Positions 1 through 11,104 of a stretch of 64,000 nucleotides of DNA are shown here, piece after piece. The position numbers were made by a program, and so were the translations under genes. Origin of the DNA: Heterohyrax brucei (lineage: Eukaryota; Chordata; Mammalia; Hyracoidea; Procaviidae); NCBI GenBank assembly GCA_028571685.1, contig CM053162.1, forward strand, positions 65,150,351-65,214,350, read 5' to 3'. Below the pieces are notes generated by a model. It was not told where the DNA came from, searched no databases, and was given only the letters and a program-made list of their open reading frames with translations. Positions within the stretch are counted from its first letter, which is position 1; every line of letters starts with the position of its first letter.

Positions 1-340
1 CCCATAATTTTGACATACAATTCAACGAATTTTTATGATATTTTCATCAGTTCTGCTCATTACTGGTTGCCCTGACCTCTCTTCGTCAGTGACACTTTTT
101 CTCCCCTCGGTACACTGCCGTTTTCTTCATGGCATTATCTGAATAAACTTGAACTAACATGTCCCTGATTTCACTTCCACTCTTGCCAAGTTAAGCAGGA
201 AATTTAATGTTTGTTCATTGCTCTAATTCAAGCACCAACAGTCTAGGTTGTTTTTGTCTAAACATGCAACAATAAACATGCAACAATAAAGAATGCCACT
301 TAGCAAGACACTGCTGTGAGACACCAATATATCAAGGTTA
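1..340. other. Unique-looking AT-rich DNA
   Basis: No ORF, RNA gene or repeat family recognised. Confidence 0.4.
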
Positions 341-384
341 TGAAACCTTACTGAGTTGTTTGTACAGTGCTATCAGTGTAAGCA

Positions 385-426
385 CATAGTGGCAAGTTCA
401 TGCACTTACTTGTCAGACCTCACGTG
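385..426 (+). mobile_element. Possible mariner terminal fragment
   Basis: The run from about 391 (gtggcaagttcatgcactta, then tgtcagacct) resembles a stretch at about 8433-8463 and the DNA just after the transposase remnant at 8774-8800. I read it as the 3' end of the same mariner family. An AfroSINE begins immediately downstream. No transposase coding is visible here. Confidence 0.35.
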
Positions 427-434
427 TGGCCACT

Positions 435-575
435 GATTTGATCCCAGTTCATACTGACCCTGCAGGACAGAGTTATATTGCTGCGTGGAGTTTCCAAGGA
501 GTTCCTGGTGGATTTGAACTGCTGACCCTTTGATTAGCAGTTGTAGTTCTTAACCACTATGCCACCAGTGTTTCC
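435..575 (-). mobile_element. AfroSINE (-), short form
   Basis: The reverse-complement SINE body is readable from the tail side (gaccctgcaggacagag) through gtttccaagg and ctggtggatttgaactgctg to the head remnant taaccactatgccacc. The middle block is absent. Confidence 0.85.
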
Positions 576-891
576 CCTGTTATAATATATATCGCTTTCT
601 ATCACTTCATTTTGTTCATGCACATATTTATATTCATGCTTTCTCTTATTCTTCCCAACATGCTCCCTAACCAGACTATAACTACTCAGATGCAAAGAAC
701 ACATCAAAATCATCTCTCTAATTATTCACAGAGACTAGTTCAGAATAGTTGGAGACTCTTGGATGAAGGTGGTTAAATGCACAGTCAAACTTAGAGGGTT
801 AGCTTTGGCAAAGAGAAGACTACAGGAGTTAGATTGGAAAAAGGCTACATTAACTAATTTGCCGTTAATCTGAATCAGTAGACTAACTGAT

Positions 892-1213
892 CAGTAGAGG
901 GGTAGACAGTAAATTTCTTGGTTCTGCAGGTCTACAGTTTTTGTTGCTATCACTCAGCTCTGGTGTTTTACAAATAGACATCTGTACAGAATGTGTAAAC
1001 AAGTGAGCACAACTGTGGCTTAAGAAAACTTTATTCATGGATGCTGAAATGTGAAATTCATAGAATGTTCCCATACCACAAAATATTCTTCTTCTTCTGA
1101 TTTTTTCAATCATTTAAAAATGTAAAATTATTCCTATCTCTCAAGTCCTATAAAAAGAAAAAAAACAGGCAGAAGGCTAAATTTGGCTTCTGGGTCATAG
1201 TTTGCTGCCCCCA
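892..1213 (-). mobile_element. Non-autonomous hAT-type DNA transposon relic (MER class)
   Basis: Read on the - strand, the segment follows a common mammalian MER-type element: a terminal gcaaactatgaccc-like end, a cctgtttttt stretch, a caataaagttt-like core and a far end resembling tttactgtctacccct. It is diverged. The exact family name is not assigned. Confidence 0.55.
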
Positions 1214-2090
1214 GGACCAATATATTCAATTCTGTAATAAGAAGGCTGAAAAAAGCTTTCTGTCATACATATTCTCAAGTAGAATTATTGAAAGTCTCAG
1301 TCAAAATGTGTTCTCCTTTCTCTTGTATCAAGAACACACATAAAAATGCTGTTGTCCCTCATCTCTAACTCATCTTTTAAAAATGACTCTGATTTCTTAA
1401 ATGTTTTCTCTTTCTCCAGCCTTTTTTCTTTCCGGGCTTTCCCTAATCGACTCTCCCATTTTTACTGTGCAATTGCTCTCCCACTACTAAATTTCGCTTT
1501 TGCTACCAGAAGCATTACTGGGTTGGACATTTTTAGTTAGGATGCTGAGATTTCTCCAGTTTCTGTTTATCATATGCCTTTTCACAATCATGGACAGCTT
1601 TAAACCTTGCTAAAAGAAAGATGGCATAGCATGGCATATGCCCAGAAATCTATTAACAATTAACAGCCAGTAAAAATATACAGCCCCAAGGACTCAGAGG
1701 TTACCAGCCCCATGGGTGGGCAGGGGCCAATATCAAGTATAGATGATCTATGCTGGGCTTAACATATTAACAGTCTGAGCAAAGATGTCTGAAATGCTAC
1801 ACTGGTTATAAATGCTGTTTGTTTGCTTGCTTTTAATGATAAACTTGGTTCTATGTACATGATAATTTCTATAACTAACTGAAAATCACACATATATGAG
1901 GGACAGTGACTGTTATTTCTGTTTCATTATAGAGCAATTGTACCAAGGTTGGAGGCCTCACACAAAATCACCTAACCAAATGCACTTCTTTCTGTCCAGT
2001 GGAATTACATGCAGCAGAAATATGCTTAGGTGTACCTGTGAATGGCAATTGCACATCAAACTGAGGATAGAATCTGCCCAAATTAATAGC
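1214..2090. other. No gene or repeat recognised
   Basis: Only chance ORFs under 70 codons. AT-rich unique-looking DNA just upstream of the L1 insertion point. Confidence 0.5.
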
Positions 2091-4320
2091 TTTAAAAAAT
2101 GAAACAAGAGGAGGTGGAGCCAACACAGAGCTATAGACAGAAACATCCCTCTGCAGTAAAAACCCTAGAAAACTAAAATAGTTACAAACATTAATCCTGG
2201 AACCCTAAGCCAAAACAAAGAGATAAAGAATTAGATCAGGCACCAAATGGAAGAAGAAACTGATAGAGAATAGAGATTAGTCTATCGGTGAAGGTCCTCT
2301 ACCATCTAACATGGCACAGATTCTACATTTTGGAGCATAACCACCAACAACCTCAGAGGGGAATATGAGATGGCAAATTTCCAGAGCTCCCAAGAAGTGA
2401 CAGCAAGTCCATCAGTACCTCACCTCCCCACCCCCACCCCTATACAACATGCCCTGCTATATCACAGCTGCACAGCTGGCCTTACACATCCGGACAAGCT
2501 GGCAAGAACTATTGTGTCCAGAGATGAGCAAACAAAAAAATGCACCCAGCCAGCTGCCCTGACATAACCAAATAAAACAAAAATCAAGACCAAACAATCC
2601 TGTAATCAATAAATGAAGAAAATAATTTCTGAATGTCTCAGAGACAGTACACAATGCCAAAATGTATTTTTTTTTTTTTCAAATGGGAGCCGGGTGGCTT
2701 CAGAAAGTAACTATAAACACCGTTTGACTTTCTGGGAGAAGCAATGGCTCTGGAACTACCTGATAGGAAATTCAAAATTCTAATATTCATAGCTCTTTAC
2801 GAGATTAGAAAAGAGAAAAAGGAAAACAGAGACAAAAAATAAGGTAAAAATAGGCAAAATCATGAAAAATACAGAAAAAAAATCAGAGAAAAAACAGAGA
2901 ATGCAATGGAAAATTTCAGGAAAATAGCACAAGAACAAAATGTCCACAAAAAATTAGAAATCATGCAAAAATAGCAATTAGAAATCCAAAAGATAAACAA
3001 GACACAGAAATGAGCAGTCATAGAAGGTTTGAAGAGCAAGAGTGAAACAACGGAAGGCAGAATCAACAAAATTGATGACAAATCTTGGATATCAGTTTGT
3101 TAATGGAGAAATCAGATAAAAGAATGAAAAAAAATTAATAACTGTGTGTGATACTTTCAACAGCAAAAATTTGCACATTGAGTTAGAGAATAGGGAAGAA
3201 CACAGAAAACACAGAGAAGATCATTGAAGATTTACTGACAGAAAACTTCCCTGATATCATAAAAGATGGAAAGGTGACCACCCAAGAATCTCAATGACAC
3301 CCATATAGTATAGAATCCAAAAGAAAATCAGGAAGACGAATCATAATCATACTCAACAAAACCAGAAAAAGATAGAATGCTGAAACCAGCTCAAGAAAAA
3401 TAAAGTCACACACAAAGGGGAAACAGTAAGATTAGGCTCTATTTACTCAGCAGGAACCATACAGGCAAGGAGGAAATGGGGTGGCATATAAAACATTGAA
3501 AGAAAAAACAAAATTACCAACCAAGAATAACATATCCTGAAAAACTGTCTCTCAAATACGACGGCAAAATTGTGACATTTCCAGATAAACGGAAATTAAA
3601 GGAATATGGAAAAACCAAACCAAACTTACAAGAATTATCAAAATGAGTCTTTCTGTTAGAGAACCAATAATTTCAGACAACAACTTGAATCTAAGAGGTA
3701 GGACAGCATAAGCCAAATACCAGCCTTGGTAGTGAACTCTCAAGGATAAAACAAAACAGAAAAACAACAGGGAACCTGAGACCTTCATCCATAAATGACA
3801 ACAACATCAGAATAAAAGGGAAAATAAATGGTGTAGGTATAGAACTCTCAAACTGTGTGGAAGTCAAGGTAACAGCAAGTAATAAAAGACTGGTTCAAAC
3901 TCAGGAAGGCAGAGGCAAATTTCAAGGTAACCACAGAGACAGTTGACAAGCCTACTCAACAAAATAAAGAAGAAAAACAAAATTTCAGTAAACCATAATC
4001 TATAAAGACGAAATAAATGAAAAGAAAATTCACAAACAAAAGGATTCAGTACAGTAGAGTAAGAAGAAGGAAGAAAACATCAACACCACTGACAGCACAC
4101 TTTAACATGACAGCAATAAACTCTCATCTATCAATGATCACACTGAACATAAATGTTTTAAGTGCACCCGTAAATAGACAGTGACAGAACGGATTTAAAA
4201 AAAACAAACCAGGATCCATCTATATGCTGTATATATATAAGAGACACAGCTTAGAAGCAAAGACATTAATATATTTTAAAAAATCAAATGATGGAAATAA
4301 TATATCAAGTATACCAAATC

Positions 4321-4472
4321 TGTTGCTGTTGAGTTGAGTCTGACTCATGGCAACCCTAGATATCAGAGTAGAACTGCTCCACTGAGTTACAAAGGAGCAC
4401 CTGGTGGATTTGAACTGCTGACCTCTTGGTTAGCAGATGTAGCACTTAACTGTCTGCACCACCAAGGTTTCC
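4321..4472 (-). mobile_element. AfroSINE (-) nested in L1, short form
   Basis: Tail gttgagttgagtctgactca, body cagagtagaactgctcc and ctggtggatttgaactgctg, head-side ggttagcagatgtagcactt. It interrupts the L1 ORF2 region and is therefore younger than the L1. Confidence 0.9.
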
Positions 4473-4645
4473 ATTTCAAGCATAGAACAACACAAAAAAA
4501 TGAGTGGAAATATAATCTTAAGGCAAAATCCACCATAAAAGACAAAGGAGGACATTAGATAATGAATGATTAAACAGACAGTCCATAATGATGACATACA
4601 CTTAACAAATATGTCTGCAAACAAAGTTAGGGCTCCAAAATACAT

Positions 4646-4667
4646 TAAAAAAAAAAAAAAAAAAAAA
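4646..4667 (+). repeat. Poly-A tract
   Basis: An uninterrupted run of about 22 A within the L1 region. Confidence 0.9.
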
Positions 4668-6197
4668 CCTTTAAACAGCACTGAAATGAGAAACTGGCAA
4701 TTCCACAATAATAGTAAGAGACCTCAACCCACCAGTCTCCATAAAAGGCAGAACATCTAGAAAAAAGACTCAATGGAAGAGCTAAAGGCTACACACTCAA
4801 CCAACTTGACTTAATAGGCATATAGAGACCCTTCCACCCAACAGCAGCAAAATACACATTCTCTTCTAATGCACACAGAACATGCTTCAGAATACATCAT
4901 ATCCTAGGCCACAGAGCAATCCTTCACAACTGAGATACTACAAAGCATCTTTGATCACAATGCCATAAAAGTAGAAATTTATGACAAGAAGACCAATGTA
5001 AAAAATAATAATAATAAAATAAATAAAAACTGGAAATGGAATATTACCTTGCTTAAAAATCACTGGGTAATAGAAGAAATCTAAGACAGAATAATAATAA
5101 TAATCAAAAATCCTAGAAACAAATGAGGATGAAAACACATCATATCAAAACTTTGGGGGTACAGCAAAGGCAGTGCTCAGTGGTCAATTTATAGCAATAG
5201 ACACATATATCAAAAAGAAGGGATAAAATCAAAATGTTACCTTTACAACTCAAACAGAAAGAAAATAGAAAAACAAAATCTCACAGCTATGAAAAAAAAG
5301 GAAAACAAAAAAGATCAAAGCAAAAATAAATGATATCAAGAATAAAAAGCAATAGAACAAATCAACAAAACCCCAAAGTGGTTATTTGACAGGATCCACA
5401 AAATCTATAAACCATTGGCCAAACAGACAAAAGAAAAATAAGGCATGATGGAAATAACCCAAACAAAAATTAGAATAAAGGACATTAATTGACCCAGCTA
5501 AAATACAAAGGATCATAACAGGGTATCACGAAAAACTGTCGAACAAATTTGAAAACCTGGAGGAAATGGACAAATTTCTAAAAGCATATTACCTACATAA
5601 AAACTAACAGAAACTGAGGTAGAAAGTCTGAACAGACCCCATATCAAGTAAAGACACTGAAAAGATAATTTTAAAAAACAAACAAAAACTCCCAACAAAA
5701 AAATCCTGGACCAGATGGCTTTATTGGGGAATTCTACCAACTTATCATAGAAGAAGAGCCCACAACAGTACTACTCAAGCTAATTCAGAATACAGAAAAG
5801 GAAGGGATGCTTTTGAATTCATACTACGAAACCAGCATTACCCTGACACCAGGACAAGGCAAAGTCACTACAGAAAAAACAGACTAATATGCCTCATGAA
5901 TATAGATGAAAAAATTCTCAACAAAATTCTAGCCAACAGAATTCAGCATCATATCAAAAGAATATTACACCATGACCAAGCTACAGTCATATCAGTTATT
6001 CATTGATGGTTTGGCATTAGAAAATCTATGTAGTCCATCATATAAATAAAACAAAAGAAAACAATCACATGATCATTTCAACTGACACCAAAAAAAAAAA
6101 GATAAAGCCCAACATCCATTCCTGATAAATCCCTGAGCAATACAGGAATAGAAGGAACACTTTTCAACATGAAAAAGGGTCTTTACAGATAATCAAT

Positions 6198-6268
6198 GGA
6201 AATCCTGGTGATGTAGTGGTTAAGTGCTATAGCTGCTAACAAAAAAGTTGGTACTTCAAACCTACCAC
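6198..6268 (+). mobile_element. AfroSINE (+) 5' fragment nested in L1
   Basis: Only the tRNA-like head is clear: aatcctggtgatgtagtggt, taagtgctatagctgctaac and a decayed B-box region. The body is replaced by unrelated sequence before L1 resumes near 6340. Confidence 0.7.
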
Positions 6269-6540
6269 GTACTCAACTCAGTAACACCAGGTTTGAGTGT
6301 TCTCCCCCTCCCCCCCAGGAGGGAGGTTAGACATAGCCTAGAGCCAGCATCATTCTCAGCAGAGACTAAAACCACCACCCCTGAGAACAGGAACAAGACG
6401 AGGATGGCCTTTAACACAACTGCTACTTAGTACTGTGCTGTAAGTCCTAGCTAGAACAGTAAGTCAAGAAAAAAGAAAAAAAAAAAAGAGTATCTAAACT
6501 AACAAGGGAAAAAATATATATATATCCCTATTCATGGATG

Positions 6541-6566
6541 TCGGATCCGACTCGACGGCACTTGGC
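6541..6566 (+). mobile_element. 26-bp AfroSINE 3'-tail insertion with 11-bp TSD
   Basis: The insert carries the SINE 3' end (ggatccgactcgacggca, then cttggc) and nothing else. It is flanked by perfect direct repeats attcatggatg at 6530-6540 and 6567-6577. The L1 sequence reads continuously if the insert and one repeat are removed. This fits target-primed insertion with extreme 5' truncation. Confidence 0.8.
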
Positions 6567-6718
6567 ATTCATGGATGATATGACAATAATACATAGAAAA
6601 CCCAAGATTCCACAAGAAAACAACTGGAACTAATAAAAAGGTTCAGTAAAGTAGCAGGATACAAGATTAGCATACAAAGATCAGCTAGATTCTTACACAC
6701 AAATAACCAAAAATACCC

Positions 6719-6870
6719 AGTGTCATTGATTCAATTCCAACTCATAGCGACCCTATAGGACCAAATAAATTACTGCTCTGTAGAACTTCCAAGGAGCACC
6801 TGGTGGATTCAAACTGCCAACCTTTTTTGGTGAGCAGGCATAACTTAACTGCTACGGAACCAGGGTTCCC
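6719..6870 (-). mobile_element. AfroSINE (-) nested in L1, short form
   Basis: Tail gattcaattccaactcatag, body gaccctataggacc and aaggagcacctggtggattc, degraded head and a final ccagggttccc. L1 resumes at ctaataaagagaactacaag. Confidence 0.88.
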
Positions 6871-7679
6871 TAATAAAGAGAACTACAAGAAGGAAATAGG
6901 GAAAGCAGTACCACTGGTAGTAGCCACCCCCCCACCCTCCCCATACCACCCCCCCAAAATTAGGAATAAATCTAATCAGGGACATAGAAAACTTACGCAA
7001 AGAAAACTAGAAAATATGACTGCAGGAAATCAATAGAGATGTACATAAGTGGAAAAACATACCATGCTCATAGATAAAGGAATCAACATTGTGAAAATGT
7101 TAGTTCTACCCAAAGCGATCTACAAATATAATATAATCCTGATCGAAGTACCAACAGCATTCTTTAAAGAGATAGAAAAACTAATCATCAACTTGAAATT
7201 AAAGGAAAGAGGCCCTGGATGAGTAAAGCACTGCTGAAGAACAACAAAGTAGGAGGCCTCACAGTACCCGACCTCACAACTTACTCTAAGGTGATGCTGG
7301 TCAAAACTGGCTGGTACCGGCACAATGACAAACACATTTATCAATGGAACATATCTTTGACAAAAGCCTTAATTCATTAAACGGGAAAAAGATAGTCTTT
7401 TTGACAAACAGTACTGGCAAAACCTGATGTCCATCTGCAAATGGTGAAACAGGATTCATCACATCGTACACAAAAACTAATTCAAACTGGATGAAAGACC
7501 TATAAAGATCATGGAAGGAAAAACAGAATCAACACCAGGGGACCAAGGTTGAGAAGGGGAGAGTGCTCACAAGGGTCTGGGGTGGCAACCAACGTGACAA
7601 AACAGTAGGGTATGGTTCAATGAACAACCAATTTGCTCTGGAAGCTTTCGCCTAAAGCATAATTAAAAAAAAATGAAAA

Positions 7680-8139
7680 AGTAAGAAAATTTGACCCAGT
7701 AAACAGTGTTAGTGGAATCTGACTTTTCAAATCTAGTCTAGGTGTAACTTGTGAAAACAAGACACAAGATTTCAGAGGGCAATGCTTCTTCACCAACAGG
7801 TATAACGAGTGTTGAGGAGGCACACCCTCTGTTCTCAAGCCAGTTCACCTCCAGCTCTGTGATAAGGAAGTTGCTGCCCAGTCAGTCCTTGACACCAAGA
7901 AGTATCTAGTCCCCATTGCTCTGGAACACAACTCTTCATTGGAGAGACTGCAGAAAGTAAAGGGAACACACGCCGGGCAAAGAGAACATAGCCAGCATCA
8001 GTGGAGATGCCTTTTGCCCTTTTCCCCCGACGGAGAACACTATGAAGACAACCAGCTGATGAGATCTTATCCACAACCTAGAACTTCTGGAAGTCTCTAC
8101 CGCCAGGAGCGAATCTTTTGTACAGTACAAAGAATAAAC
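7680..8139. other. No gene or repeat recognised
   Basis: Contains overlapping chance ORFs of up to 117 codons on both strands with no recognisable domain and no codon signal I trust. Confidence 0.4.
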
Positions 8140-8322
8140 ACACTCAGTAGTCAACCGAAAAGCTGGCAGTTTAAGGCCACTCAAAAAAGACACCAAAAGA
8201 GGCCTGACCAAAACATCAGCTATTATTGAAAACCTTTCAGAGTACAGTTCTACTCGGATGAAAATAGGGTCACCAAGAGTCAATGTCAACTGTATTTTAA
8301 TTGCTTTTTTTCTTTTTTTTTT
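8140..8322 (+). mobile_element. AfroSINE-related SINE (+), long form
   Basis: A diverged head (caaccgaaaagctggcagtt), a middle block with gaggcctgaccaaaacatca, and a tail (cagttctactcgg, agggtcaccaagagtcaatg) ending in T-rich sequence. Confidence 0.6.
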
Positions 8323-8324
8323 AC

Positions 8325-8425
8325 ATCACTGTGGTCACCTTTGACATCCTTCCCTTCAGATACGCACCAGTGTCAGCACCTGTTCCACCCTTCAAAGCAA
8401 TCTGCATCTCTTTGTGGAATGGCCT
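8325..8425 (-). mobile_element. Mariner transposase C-terminal fragment (-)
   Basis: The reverse complement translates in one frame to AIPQRDADCFEGWNRC, a stop, then HWCVSEGKDVKGDHSDV. This matches the pattern at the end of mariner-type transposases: a tryptophan-rich helix followed by a Glu/Lys-Gly-Asp end. The in-frame TGA sits where Trp is usual. It is inverted relative to the fragment at 8476-8800. Confidence 0.65.
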
Positions 8426-8475
8426 TTGCACATGGTGGCAAGTTCACAAACTTAACTGTATAGTTGTCAGTGATG

Positions 8476-8800
8476 GAGTATTCAGCCTATAAACAAATAA
8501 TTGTATTGGAACACCCTCCCTGCTCACTTGATGTGTCTGCCAGTGGCTTTTTTCTTCACCTGAAGACAAAGGAAATATTAAAAGGAAGACATTTCGATGA
8601 CATTCACGACATCAAAGGTAATATGAAGACAGTTCTCATAGCCATTCCAGAAGAAGAGTTGCAAAATTGCTTTAAAGGGTGGACTAGGTGCTGGAGTTGC
8701 GCACAGCTTCCCAAGGGGAGGACTTTGAGGTGACCGTAGTGATACTCAGCAACGTGGTATGTAGGACTCTAGCATGAGTTTGCAAAGTTAACTGTCCCAA
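8476..8800 (+). mobile_element. Mariner transposase C-terminal fragment (+)
   Basis: The frame reads IIVLEHPPCSLDVSASGFFL, then a charged stretch with LKGRHFDDI and NCFKGWTRCW. This is the DDE-transposase block that normally carries SPDLAPxDFFL. The third catalytic Asp is replaced by Gly (SASGFFL), so the product would be inactive even if expressed. After the coding end, atgagtttgcaaagttaact at about 8773 looks like the element's terminal region. Resembles FLJ37770/GVQW3-like mariner relics from memory; the subfamily is uncertain. Confidence 0.7.
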
Positions 8801-9639
8801 GCACAACTGCAAAGTATTTAAGTCCAGAAGCCTCAGTGGCCTGACAATGAACCCTGGCAACCGACCCAAGCCTGGGGACTGAAAAAGTGGCCAGCGTGGT
8901 CCTTGGCACGAAGCATGCCAGGCAAGGTGAGAGACAAGCCCGGTGTGCTGGTGCACTCACAGCTGCTCTGCACTTGACTCCCTCTGGCTGTCACAGATTC
9001 TTAGATACAGTGGCTGTGCCTCTTCAGCGCCCCCTTCCTGGTTCCTGGAAATGGGCCATTTTTACAAACTATAATTTCAAAAGCCTTCAGTGGAGGCAGT
9101 CAGGGGAAAGGAAAAAAAAAAAAAGCTTAAAAGCATGCTCTGAATTTTAGGCATGCATGGTCCTTTTGGAAACAAAATAGAATTTTTGATGAAGTGCCTT
9201 GTGGAAAATCTGAAATATTAGCCTGGGGGCCCCAACAAGACATAATTCACTCCACTGGTGAGAACAAATCTCATTTCTACGTCCATTCCTCTAAACTCAT
9301 TACTGACCCTGGGGAAATGCTAGCCTAGAGCAAGTTTTAATAAAGACACTGGTAAAGTCGTTGCTATAGTACTAAATGCAATAATGAGCAACAAGCCACT
9401 TGGTGGCAATGGACCCCTGGACCTGTGGAGACCCTGGAAGGCAGCTTCTGAAGGGCTTGGCACTCCATCCAGTGCAAAACACGGCATCCCAGTGAGATCC
9501 CTCTGCTTTTTGCAACGTAAGGTACACTCTGGCTTTAAGGTCTGTCAGTTTGCCTTCCAATAAACAACCGCAGACAATAATTTATTTTAAATTGATTTTG
9601 ATTTAAAAAATAAGAGGCAGAGGCATCAGGGAATTAAAA
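8801..9639. other. No gene or repeat recognised
   Basis: Moderate-GC unique-looking DNA with only chance ORFs under 90 codons. Confidence 0.4.
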
Positions 9640-9870
9640 TAATAACATTAATAATAACTTCAGGGTCAGAAAGACCTAAATTCAAATTTCAGGTCCAGGA
9701 GAGTTTTTCGTTCATCTTTAGGACTCAGTTTTTCCTCATGTAAACATGTTCTTAACCTAGATATTCTCTGTGGAGGGTCTACATCTTTATTGGTTACCTT
9801 TCTGTTTTATAAATGGCTTGTCATAAAATAGATGCTCAGTAAATGCCGGTTAAGTGGAATACTTACAAAG
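9640..9870 (+). mobile_element. MIR-type SINE (+)
   Basis: Diverged MIR signature: gggtcagaaagacctaaatt, ggactcagtttttcctcatg, and a 3' part with agatgctcagtaaatgccgg. Confidence 0.6.
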
Positions 9871-9924
9871 ATTGCTAAGAAGATTACCATCATCTAAGTA
9901 GCACCTAAGGGCTATCTAATCCAG

Positions 9925-10453
9925 AGACGACATCAGCACGAGACCAGAAGGATTGGATGGTGCCCAGCCACCACCAATGATTGCCCCATCAGGGAACACA
10001 ACAAAGAATCCCTGATGAAGCAGGAGAACAATGGAGTGTAGAACTTGAACCTTTTTAAAAAGACCAGACTTGATAGTCCAACGGATGGGAGGATCCTTGA
10101 ACTACATGGCCTCCAAATTTACTGCTAGCCTAGAGTTGAAACCACGACCAAAGCGAACCCTTCGGATAAAAAGCGGACTGGACTATATGGCAAAATGATA
10201 CTGGTGAAGAGTATGCTTCTTGGCTTAAGTAGATACAGGAGACTAACCGGGTAGTTCTTGTTCTGAGGCAAGATGAGAGGACAGAGGGGGCCAGGAGCTG
10301 GTTGAATGGACACAGGAAATACAAGATGGAAAGGAAAAGTGTGCTGTCACAGTGTGTGGAGAGCAGCTAGTGTTACATAGCAGTAAGTGTAGGGTTTTGT
10401 ATGATGAATTGACTTGGAATACAAACTTCCACTTAAAGCAATTTTTTTTTTTT
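9925..10453 (+). mobile_element. L1 3'-UTR fragment (+)
   Basis: Shows the 3'-UTR type seen in afrotherian L1: ggattggatggtgcccagcc, aaaaagaccagacttgatag and an end aacttccacttaaagcaatt. The tail here is T-rich rather than A-rich, so the junction is degraded. Confidence 0.6.
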
Positions 10454-10741
10454 TATAATAGGCAGTTGTTATCCTAAACATCTTCTTTCTCCTACCCTGC
10501 CCCCTACCCACCAGGTTTACTGATTGAAAAAAACAACCAAAATTGCTATGTTGATTAAGACATATACAAAACCTTTAACACTTTGCCTGGAGCAAGGCAA
10601 TTCTCCAACACTTGCAAACCAAACTAACTTCTAGCCCAGGACCAGTGAAAGAGAGGCCACAGAAGGGCTTAGAATTAAAAACAAACAAGCAAAAAAACAA
10701 CCAACTAAATGAGTTTTACAGCTACTGTGGATCTGTAAACC

Positions 10742-10901
10742 CAAAACCAAACCAAATCCATCAAGTTGATTCTGACTCAGAGCCCCTACTGGACAGAGTA
10801 AAACTGCTCCATAGAGTTTCCAAGGAGTACCTGGCAGATTTGAAGTGCTGATGTTTTGGTTAGCAGATGTAGCACTTAACCACTACGCCACCAGGGTTTT
10901 C
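10742..10901 (-). mobile_element. AfroSINE (-), short form
   Basis: Well preserved: tail ccaaaaccaaaccaaatcca, body actgctccatagagtttcca, head gcacttaaccactacgccac and cagggtttt. Confidence 0.93.
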
Positions 10902-11104
10902 AGGAAGAGGCTGAATCCATGGGGGCTCAAGGAAGGGTTCACACAGCAGAATGTAAGAGGGACACAGGAAAACTGCCTTAAAAATACATGAGCATCTTTA
11001 AGGAGGACCAGAAACAAGTGACTGCCGCCGGTGAGCCTGATAACCAATCCTCAGTCAGCAGACTGGAAGGTGTTTCTGGGTTTCTAGTCTACCTGTGCAG
11101 GTTG

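Larger units (their letters stand above)
2104..7673 (+). mobile_element. Decayed near-full-length L1 LINE
   Basis: The 5' end begins gaggaggtggagccaacaca, typical of an L1 leader. About 2810-3600 is A-rich and corresponds to ORF1 (coiled-coil region). About 4000-7540 follows L1 ORF2 order, including the reverse-transcriptase region, for example gaacaggaacaagacgagga at 6384 and the catagaaaacccaagattcc segment near 6591. After about 7540 the rest of ORF2 is deleted, and a short 3' UTR ends with gcctaaagcataatt and poly-A at about 7665. Both ORFs are shattered by stops and frameshifts, so it is not mobile. A possible target-site duplication, aaaaaatgaaa, lies at 2094-2104 and 7668-7678. Several SINEs are nested inside. 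Confidence 0.85.

Noticed and set aside
7936-8289. 117-codon - strand frame as a processed pseudogene
   Set aside because: No match to a known protein, and the end overlaps a SINE.
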